A stretch of DNA of 14,146 nucleotides from JBCBSK01 sp039819185 (lineage in GTDB: Bacteria; Pseudomonadota; Alphaproteobacteria; Rhizobiales; Tepidamorphaceae): NCBI GenBank assembly GCA_039819185.1, contig JBCBSK010000104.1, positions 1-14,146 on the forward strand, written 5' to 3'. Within the stretch, counting starts at the first letter, position 1. Every line of letters starts with the position of its first letter. Below the pieces are notes generated by a model, which saw only the letters and a list, made by a program, of their open reading frames with translations, made no database searches and was not told the DNA's origin. The position numbers were made by a program, and so were the translations under genes. Positions 1 to 6,391 of the stretch are shown here, in pieces.

Positions 1-1
1 C

Positions 2-820
2 GCCGATCCATCCGAGCCAGGCATCCTCTATGCCGTCAATGATAGCTTCTATGGGATGCAGCCAACGATCTTCACGATCGATGCCAATGACACCCCAGCA
101 CGCATTACCGCTGCGACACGGGTCACGCGCAATGGTGCGAACGCTCAACTGCTCGACCTTGAAGGCATCACATCGGATGGCGACGGCGGCTTCTGGCTCG
201 CCTCGGAAGGCCGTACGGATCGGCTCATTCCGCATGCGCTTTATCATGTGACAGCAGACGGCGAGATTGAGGACCAAATTCCGTTCCCCGCAGAGCTTCT
301 GGCGGTCGAACAGCGCTTTGGCGCCGAAGGCATCACGATGGTCGGCTCGACGCTCTGGATCGCCATTCAGCGTGAATGGTCCGACGATCCGGAGGGCATG
401 GTGAAGTTGGTCGCCTATGACACCGGGAGCAAGGAATGGGGCGCGGTACATTACCCGCTTGATGCAGGTGAGGGCGGCTGGGTCGGCCTGTCCGAGATCA
501 CCGTCCATGGTGATCATGCGTACATCGTCGAGCGCGACAATCAGATTGGCGCTGCTGCTGCGATCAAGAAGCTCTACCGTGTGGCCCTGTCAGAGATGGA
601 ACCGGCCCCACTTGGCGGTGAGCTTCCCGTTGTCACCAAGGAAGAGGTCCACGACTTCGTTCCCGACATGACGGCGACGGGTGGTTATGTCGTCGACAAG
701 ATCGAGGGCTTCACGATCGATGCCGCCGGGAACACTTACGCCGTCACCGACAATGACGGGGTCGATGACTCGAACGGCGAAACGCTGTTCTTTTCGATCG
801 GTGCAATTGGCGGGATGTGA
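2..820 (+). CDS. Phytase/esterase-like beta-propeller protein, 5'-truncated
   Basis: The frame is open from the window edge, so this is the C-terminal 272 residues of a longer protein; the first in-frame ATG (56) is internal, since coding-like residues (GILYAVNDSFYGMQPTIF) surround it. The repeated GGFWLASEGR and GEGGWVGLSEITV stretches, the block DKIEGFTIDAAGNTYAVTDN and the ending DDSNGETLFFSIG resemble the 'esterase-like activity of phytase' family (Pfam phytase-like), predicted beta-propellers usually exported in alphaproteobacteria. The substrate is unknown; the family name does not establish phytase activity. The signal peptide, if any, lies outside the window. The gene stops at TGA 818-820 and is followed by a hairpin at 854-879. 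Family assignment is fairly firm, biochemical role is not. Confidence 0.82.
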   Translation, partial: ADPSEPGILYAVNDSFYGMQPTIFTIDANDTPARITAATRVTRNGANAQLLDLEGITSDGDGGFWLASEGRTDRLIPHALYHVTADGEIEDQIPFPAELLAVEQRFGAEGITMVGSTLWIAIQREWSDDPEGMVKLVAYDTGSKEWGAVHYPLDAGEGGWVGLSEITVHGDHAYIVERDNQIGAAAAIKKLYRVALSEMEPAPLGGELPVVTKEEVHDFVPDMTATGGYVVDKIEGFTIDAAGNTYAVTDNDGVDDSNGETLFFSIGAIGGM

Positions 821-853
821 TCCGGCTAACGGTGGCCGATCGCATGCGGTACC

Positions 854-879
854 GTGGCGAGATCTGGTGGTCTCGCCAC
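854..879 (+). terminator. Hairpin after the phytase-like gene, possible terminator
   Basis: Perfect 9-bp inverted repeat: GTGGCGAGA (854-862) and TCTCGCCAC (871-879) with an 8-nt loop. It lies 33 bases after the stop codon. What follows (AACCTTTATAATG) is AT-rich but not a clean T-run, so termination may be weak or Rho-assisted. The -10-like TATAAT of the next gene starts only 7 bases later, so the hairpin could also affect that promoter. Confidence 0.5.
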
Positions 880-885
880 AACCTT

Positions 886-891
886 TATAAT
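886..891 (+). promoter_or_regulatory. Possible -10 box for the carbonic anhydrase gene
   Basis: A consensus TATAAT sits in an AT-rich patch (881-925) that stands out from the GC-rich surroundings, 62 bases before the carbonic anhydrase ATG. I found no good -35 hexamer at 16-18 bp upstream; that position falls in the loop and 3' arm of the 854-879 hairpin. This is an unconfirmed promoter guess. Confidence 0.3.
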
Positions 892-953
892 GTTATTACT
901 CTCATGTTATACCCCTTTAAATTGCAGTTTGGGGTCGAGCACGGAGGGTCATC

Positions 954-1754
954 ATGAAGTATCAAAGCCTAGCATTTGTCGTAATCTTGTCGCTATCGGG
1001 TGTGGCGATCGCGTCGGAAGACGCGGGTTGGGGCTATGAGGGGGAGACGGGGCCGGACCGCTGGGCCGCGTTGACGGATGCCTATTCAGCCTGCTCGGGC
1101 CGTCAGCAATCGCCGATCGATCTCGATCCGAACCGGACGGTCGAAGCCTTCTCGCCGGATGTCGATCTGCACTGGGCCGCCTTTACACCTGAGGTCGTCG
1201 ACACCGGACACACCATCCAGGTCAACACCGGTGGCGCTGGTGGGTATTCAATGCTCGACGGCAAGCGCTACGACCTTGCCCAGTTTCATTTCCATCATCA
1301 GAGCGAGCACACCGTCCTAGGCGTCTATATGCCGATGGAAGTGCATTTCGTGCATGTCGCCGAGGATGGCGCGCTTTTGGTTATTGGGAACTTCATCGTC
1401 GCGGGCGCAGCGAGCAACGTGCTTGGGGCCGTTTGGGAGCAGATCGCTGCAGATGACCAACATGCTCAGGAACAGGCGCAGGGCAATGAGGAGAGCCAAG
1501 CGGCTGAACCGTCAGAGACCGAATCCACAAGCGAGATCGATCCGACGACACTCGTCTCCGACGACGATGACAGTTTCCGTTACCGCGGTTCTCTGACGAC
1601 GCCGCCTTGCACTGAGATCGTCACCTGGATTGTCAAGGAAGAAGCGGTCACGGCATCGCAGGATCAGATCGACGCGTTCGCAGCGCTCTATCCCAACAAC
1701 AGTCGGCCGGCTCAGCCGCTTAATCGCCGGTTTGTGCTGCAGATCGACTGAGGG
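954..1754 (+). CDS. Exported alpha-class carbonic anhydrase
   Basis: 265 residues; it should interconvert CO2 and bicarbonate with a zinc centre in the periplasm. A Sec signal peptide is visible (K2, hydrophobic core, AIA before S21). The three zinc ligands fit H112 and H114 in QFHFHH and H131 in MEVHFVH; E118 (SEHT) and T215/T216 (SLTTPP) match the catalytic network, and H86 (DTGH) matches the proton shuttle His64 of human CA II. C47 and C219 are placed for the disulfide typical of bacterial enzymes. Odd point: residues about 166-206 form an acidic Gln/Glu/Ser-rich linker longer than usual. GGAGGG at 943-948, 5 bases before ATG 954, supports the start. The coordinates include the TGA. No accessory gene is adjacent. 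Confidence 0.93.
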
Positions 1755-1911
1755 GGCGTGTTCGACCAACTGCGCGAGGCGTGAAGAGTCGCACGGACAA
1801 GACATCGAACAAGATGAGATGCAGGTCAGACAGGATGCAACGGCAGTTGCGTCGCGTGGACCGGAGGACTAGGCTCGCGGCCGTTTGACCGTCCCTCCCG
1901 TGGAGCTTCTC

Positions 1912-3117
1912 ATGTCTCTCTTGTCCGCCTCTTTGCAGCGGGTGAAGCCGTCTGCCACGATTGCCGTCACATCCAAGGCGCGCGAACTCAAAGCCGCCGG
2001 CCGTGATGTCATCGGCCTCGGCGCCGGCGAACCGGATTTCGACACGCCAGACAACATCAAGGAAGCGGCGATCCGCGCCATCCGCGATGGCAAGACGAAG
2101 TATACAGCCGTAGACGGTATCCCCGAATTGAAGGCCGCGATCGCCGATAAGTTCAAGCGCGAAAATGAACTCTCTTACGAGACCAGCCAGATCACGGTCG
2201 GCACCGGCGGCAAGCAGGTGCTCTATAACGCCCTGATGGCAACGCTGAACCCCGGCGATGAAGTGCTGATCCCCGCGCCCTACTGGGTCAGCTACCCGGA
2301 CATGGTGGCGCTGTGCGGCGGCGAGCCGGTGGCTGTCACCGCGTCAGCCGAATCTGGCTATCGGCTCGATCCGGCGACGCTCGAAGCCGCCATCACGCCC
2401 AAAACCAAGTGGCTGATCTTCAACGCGCCATCCAACCCGACGGGGGCTGCCTATAGCCGCGCGGAGATCGCTGCCCTGGCCGAGGTGCTACGCCGCCATC
2501 CCCATGTCTGGGTGATGACCGACGATATGTACGAGCATCTCGTCTATGACGATTTCGTTTTCACAACCGTGGCCCAGGTCGCGCCGGATCTCGCCGACCG
2601 TACCCTGACCGTGAACGGCGTCTCCAAGGCTTATGCAATGACTGGCTGGCGCATCGGTTATGCCGGTGGGCCGGCGGAGCTGATCAAGGCCATGGCCAAG
2701 GTGCAGTCGCAGTCGACGTCGAACCCATGCTCGATCGCGCAATGGGCGGCTGTTGAGGCGCTGACCGGGCCGCAGGACTTCATTCCCAAGAACAATGAGC
2801 TCTTCAAGTCGCGACGAGATCTTGTCGTCTCGATGCTCAACCAGGCGCATGGCATCCATTGCCCGACGCCGGAGGGCGCATTCTATGTCTATCCGTCTTG
2901 CACGGGCACGATCGGCAAGACGTCGCCAAACGGCGCAAAGATCGACAGCGACGAGGACTTCGTGACGGCACTCTTGGAGGAAGAAGGCGTGGCGGTGGTG
3001 CATGGCTCGGCCTTCGGCGTCGCGCCGGCCTTCCGGATATCCTACGCGACCTCGACGGAGGCGCTTGAAGCGGCATGTCAGCGTATCCAGCGCTTCTGCA
3101 ACTCGCTGACATAGGCC
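1912..3117 (+). CDS. aatA: Class I aspartate aminotransferase (possibly aspartate/prephenate)
   Basis: 400-residue PLP enzyme of fold type I, moving an amino group between aspartate and 2-oxoglutarate; close alphaproteobacterial relatives can also use prephenate. The N-terminus (SLQRVKPSATIAVTSKAREL) and GAGEPDFDTP are classic for this subgroup. Visible active-site residues: W124 (PYWVSYP), N175 (NAPSNPTG), D204 and Y207 (TDDMY), PLP lysine K239 (NGVSKAYAMTGWR), and R375 (FRISYA), which binds the substrate carboxylate. ATG 1912 is chosen because GGAG at 1902-1905 lies 6 bases upstream and family similarity begins there. The 157-base gap before it shows no clear promoter. Only 24 bases separate it from the next gene, suggesting co-transcription. 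Cytoplasmic. Prephenate use cannot be read from the sequence by eye. Confidence 0.93.
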
Positions 3118-3138
3118 GTCATCGGGAGGGGGTCGGGG

Positions 3139-4008
3139 ATGTCCGAGTATAACTCCATCGCCTACGAAACCGAGGGCCGGATCGCGACGATCCGGCTCAA
3201 CCGGCCAGACAAGCTGAACGCGATTGATCGCCATACACCGCAGGAGATCGAGGCGGCGGTCAAACGTGCGGATGCCGACGACGACGTCCATGTCATCGTT
3301 GTCGAAGGCGCGGGTCGGGCGTTCTGCGCTGGCTATGATCTTGAAGCCTACGCCGAAACCTCCGGGCTCAATCCGGGCTATCAGGACATGCCCTGGGACC
3401 CGATGCTCGACTACAAGTTCATGTATTCAAACACCCAGGCGTTCATGAGCCTGTGGCGCTGTTACAAGCCGACGATTGCAAAGATCCACGGCTATGCGGT
3501 GGCTGGCGGGTCGGACATTGCGACCTGCTGCGATCTGATCGTCGCAGCGGACGATGCCAAGATGGGCTATCCGCCGTCGCGGATCTGGGGCTGCCCGTCA
3601 GTGGGCATGTGGGTGTTCCGGATTGGGGCGCAAAACGCCAAACGGATGCTCTATACCGGTGATCTGATCACTGGTGCCGAGGCCAAGGAGATGGGGCTTG
3701 CGCTTGACGCGGTCCCGGCGGCGGACCTTAACGACACGGTCCAGGCGCTGGCAGAGCGCATGGCCGGCGTGCCGAAGAACCAGCTCATGATGATGAAGAT
3801 GATGGTCAATTCGGCGTTGGAGAACCAGGGCCTTGCGACGACCCAGCAGCTTGCGACACTGCTCGACGGCATCACGCGCCACACGCCGGAGGGCGTCTGG
3901 TGGAAGGAGCGGGCCGAAGAGGTCGGCTTCAAACAGGCGGTCAAGGAACGCGACAGCGGTGACCCGATCGCCAGCCAGGTCGAAAAGCGTCTGCCGCCCT
4001 GGCGCTAA
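3139..4008 (+). CDS. Crotonase-fold (enoyl-CoA hydratase/isomerase family) protein
   Basis: 289 residues. The crotonase fold is clear: NRPDKLNAID near the N-terminus, CoA/oxyanion-hole segment FCAGYDLEA (62-70), second oxyanion segment HGYAVAGGSDIA (117-128), and the ITGAEAKEMGL helix region (178-187). In hydratases two glutamates (Glu144 and Glu164 in rat numbering) activate water; here the aligned positions are D126 (GGSD) and P146 (GYPPSR). Ordinary hydration of enoyl-CoA is therefore doubtful, and isomerase, hydrolase or decarboxylase chemistry is possible. A Met-rich stretch (LMMMKMMV, 216-223) is unusual. ATG 3139 follows a purine-rich GGGAGGGGG (3124-3132). It sits 24 bases after the aminotransferase gene and probably shares its transcript. 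Substrate unknown. Confidence 0.88.
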   Translation: MSEYNSIAYETEGRIATIRLNRPDKLNAIDRHTPQEIEAAVKRADADDDVHVIVVEGAGRAFCAGYDLEAYAETSGLNPGYQDMPWDPMLDYKFMYSNTQAFMSLWRCYKPTIAKIHGYAVAGGSDIATCCDLIVAADDAKMGYPPSRIWGCPSVGMWVFRIGAQNAKRMLYTGDLITGAEAKEMGLALDAVPAADLNDTVQALAERMAGVPKNQLMMMKMMVNSALENQGLATTQQLATLLDGITRHTPEGVWWKERAEEVGFKQAVKERDSGDPIASQVEKRLPPWR

Positions 4009-4108
4009 AGCATTCGTGACGTTGGCTCCGCTAGTGGCGGCCATCAAGCGACCATGATCGGCAGGCAGATGAGCAGCGAGTGTCCCATCTGTTGGCCAAG
4101 GCTGTCAT

Positions 4109-4588
4109 ATGTCTTTGATCCGTGCTGTCGCTTCGTTTGTCGCCGTTCTGGCAGTCATCACTGTCTCCAACCCCGCAACCGCCCAGGTGCGTGTCGAAAC
4201 GGGGGTTCTCGAATGCACGGTTCAAGGGGCTACGAGCTTTATCATTGGCTCGTCGCGCGATCTGGTCTGCCGGTTTACGACCAGCGATGGGCGGGTCGAG
4301 AGCTATGTCGGTTCTGTCAACCGCTTCGGAATCGACATTGGTATGACCAATGAAGGTCGGCTCGGCTGGGCGGTCCTTGCACCATCGGTCGATGTCGCGC
4401 CCGGCGCCCTGGCCGGTGTCTATGGTGGGCTGTCGGCGGAAGCCGCAATCGGCGTTGGCGCTGGCGCCAATGCGCTGATCGGCGGGTCGAACGACGCGAT
4501 CGTTTTGCAGCCGATCAGTGTTCAGGCGACCGAGGGTGCGATCCTGGCGCTCGGCATCGCCGCGATGGACTTGCGTCTGCTCAACTGA
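4109..4588 (+). CDS. Exported DUF992 family protein
   Basis: 159 residues. The N-terminus is a Sec signal peptide with likely cleavage at ATA/Q (25/26), giving a periplasmic protein of about 134 residues. The mature part matches DUF992: GVLECTV near its start, FIIGSSRDLVCRFT, YVGSVNRFGIDIG, WAVLAPS with VAPGALAGVYGG, then a Gly/Ala-rich stretch (GVGAGANALIGGSNDAI). C36 and C54 are the only cysteines of the mature part and are placed for a disulfide. The family is common in Hyphomicrobiales and has no known function. The ribosome binding site is weak (AAGG 4098-4101). The 100 bases before the gene show no clear promoter, so co-transcription with the crotonase gene is possible. Confidence 0.88.
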   Translation: MSLIRAVASFVAVLAVITVSNPATAQVRVETGVLECTVQGATSFIIGSSRDLVCRFTTSDGRVESYVGSVNRFGIDIGMTNEGRLGWAVLAPSVDVAPGALAGVYGGLSAEAAIGVGAGANALIGGSNDAIVLQPISVQATEGAILALGIAAMDLRLLN

Positions 4589-4636
4589 CCGCCGGGTCGA
4601 GCGACTCGATGTCTGGCCATTGGCAGGCGGGCGGTG

Positions 4637-6115
4637 TTACTCCGGCTTGTAGCCGATCCGGAACCCGCCCCAGTGGCGGCCATTGACGATGATCGGGGCC
4701 GACATGTCCTTCATGACGACGAAGGTGCCACCGCCCATATCGCGGCGATAGGTCTGCAACAGCACGTCTTCGGTGTGCGAGCCCGACCTGAGGCCGGTTC
4801 GGTCGTTGAAGATCCGCCGATCACGGCAGTTCGCAGCGTTCCAAGTCGGATCGTCGCCCTGCGGTTTGGAGAACTTCTTGTTGTGCGTTGGCAGATAACC
4901 GTTGCTGTCGATGGCCGCACAAAAGGCCATCTCGCTATGGGCCTCCAGCAGGGTCTCTTGGATCTGCGGCAGGACCGCGTCGGTAAAGCTTGTGAACCGG
5001 GCCATGTGCTGCTTTGGATTTGAGCCTGCGATCGGCTGATACTCACGATCAAACAGTGCGTCGCGACTGATCTCACCATCCTTGAGGGCGGTCTCGAAGC
5101 GCTCGGAAATCTCTTTGGCGGTCGCGATCGCAAGCTGCGCCATTCTGGCATCGACCGTGTCGAGCCCTTCAGTGCTCACCTCAAGTATCAGCCTGTCGTT
5201 CTCATCGGCGATATCGACAAGGTCACCAGCCACTGTCGACAAGGCAGTTGAGGATGCCGACAGATGCTCGGTCATCGACGAGAACTCGTGCTCAAAATGA
5301 TCGCAGACCTGGCCGACTTCGCTGCTGCGGGTTTCGATCGACTTTGTGCTGTCGTTGAGCGATGAGATGGCCTCGCCAACCATGTCGAGGACGGTGCTGA
5401 AGGATTCGGTACTGCGGCCGACGGCCTCGGCACGGCGCATCGTATCGTGGCTGCCGGTGCTGAGTTCATCAAAGCGGCGCTTGACGTCTGCAACGGTATC
5501 TTCGACCTGTGCGGTGGCTTTGGCTGTGTCAGTGGCGAGTGTTTTCACTTCAGCCGCCACGACAGCGAAACCACGCCCCGCTTCGCCCGCCCGCGCCGCT
5601 TCGATGGTTGCATTGAGCGCCAGAAGATTGGTCTGGCGGGCGATGGAATGGATCACGCCCGTGATCTCACTGATGCCGCCAAGGGCGTCCTGGACTTCTT
5701 GCATCCGGGCTTCGAGCGACCGGACATCATTGATCAAGGTCTCGATTTCGGTAATTGCCGTCCGGCTTGTTTCCCGCGAGGTGGCAAGGTCATCCGAAAC
5801 GCGAACTGAGACCTCGCGTGCTGTGGCGATATCGGCTTGGATCTTGCCGCTCGCTTCCTGAACCGTGCGCAGATGCTCATGGAGAAGATCAAACGCGTCC
5901 CGGTCGGCTTCAGCTTGGATTGCGACGGTGGACACCTTACCGGAGACATCGGCAAGTTTTAGGCCCTGGCGGCCAATCGCAAGAGCGATTGGTTCGAGCC
6001 CTGGTCCGGGGCCATGAACGTCGAGTGGTGTTTCAGAAGCAATTTGCGGAGGTATCACTTCAGCTTCTGACGGCGCGTTTGCTAGAGATTCAACTTTTAG
6101 ATGCGCATTCATCAT
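4637..6115 (-). CDS. Soluble methyl-accepting chemotaxis protein with C-terminal sensor-like domain
   Basis: 492 residues with no transmembrane segment, so a cytoplasmic chemoreceptor. Residues about 60-320 are a long coiled coil of the MCP signalling domain; its hairpin tip (IARQTNLLALNATIEAARA, 158-176) binds CheA and CheW. Unlike ordinary receptors, the likely sensor follows the signalling domain: residues about 330-492 include FCAAIDSNGYLPTHN, NCRDRRIFNDRTGL, YRRDMGGGTFVVMKD and SAPIIVNGRHWGGFRI, a Cache/PAS-like C-terminal module I recognise from other soluble MCPs. The ligand is unknown. No CheR/CheB-tethering pentapeptide is seen at the end. Start: two tandem ATGs (6115 and 6112); AGGA lies 6 bases before the first. 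It is convergent with the DUF992 gene (48 bases apart) and divergent from the EF-G-like gene. No che gene is adjacent. Confidence 0.92.
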   Translation of the reverse strand: MMNAHLKVESLANAPSEAEVIPPQIASETPLDVHGPGPGLEPIALAIGRQGLKLADVSGKVSTVAIQAEADRDAFDLLHEHLRTVQEASGKIQADIATAREVSVRVSDDLATSRETSRTAITEIETLINDVRSLEARMQEVQDALGGISEITGVIHSIARQTNLLALNATIEAARAGEAGRGFAVVAAEVKTLATDTAKATAQVEDTVADVKRRFDELSTGSHDTMRRAEAVGRSTESFSTVLDMVGEAISSLNDSTKSIETRSSEVGQVCDHFEHEFSSMTEHLSASSTALSTVAGDLVDIADENDRLILEVSTEGLDTVDARMAQLAIATAKEISERFETALKDGEISRDALFDREYQPIAGSNPKQHMARFTSFTDAVLPQIQETLLEAHSEMAFCAAIDSNGYLPTHNKKFSKPQGDDPTWNAANCRDRRIFNDRTGLRSGSHTEDVLLQTYRRDMGGGTFVVMKDMSAPIIVNGRHWGGFRIGYKPE

Positions 6116-6391
6116 GAAGTGTCCTAATAGTTGTATTTCTGCTGACTGGAAATACTTTGAATATGCTTTGCCGCAATAGGCTTAATCACGCGTAAAACCT
6201 GACCTCAAAGTTGCAGCCTGTTCACACATCCGGCCTTTCCCGCCCCTTGCATCCTGCGCCAAGCCTTGGAACGATGCTCTGTTGCGGAAGGCCTAAGTGG
6301 GACCGTGCCGAGTTCCGGACTCTATCCTCGCAGATCCCGCTTGTAGCCGCTCCGGAAGCCACAGGCATGGTGGTATGACAGGGAGAACGAG
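6116..6391. other. Divergent intergenic region, MCP / EF-G-like gene
   Basis: 276 bases that must contain the start signals of both flanking genes. The MCP-proximal 80 bases are AT-rich, the rest GC-rich. I saw no convincing promoter pair, RNA gene or small coding region. Two copies of TCCGGA (6314-6319 and 6351-6356) and a GGCCTT/AAGGCC pair (6232-6237, 6288-6293) are too far apart to be persuasive structures. Confidence 0.5.

Noticed and set aside
1885..1911. TTG start adding 9 residues to the aminotransferase
   Set aside because: GGAG at 1902-1905 sits inside the extension and fits ATG 1912; family similarity begins at that Met.
2488..3291. 267-codon open frame opposite the aminotransferase
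   Set aside because: An Arg-rich antisense frame that arises from GC-rich codon structure; no family resemblance, and it spans two real genes.
4054..4353. 99-codon frame overlapping the DUF992 start, Cys/Arg-rich
   Set aside because: Out of frame with a clear exported-protein gene and lacks any family or codon-use support.
4589..4636. Terminator between the convergent DUF992 and chemoreceptor genes
   Set aside because: Only TCGAG-CGA-CTCGA (4597-4609) and a distant CCGCC/GGCGG pair are present, with no T-run; too weak to call.
5346..5861. 171-codon Ser/Ala-rich open frame opposite the chemoreceptor
   Set aside because: Low-complexity mirror of the coiled-coil coding sequence.
6313..6357. 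TTCCGGA / TCCGGAA inverted repeat before the EF-G-like gene
   Set aside because: The 31-base loop and the self-palindromic core TCCGGA make chance likely.
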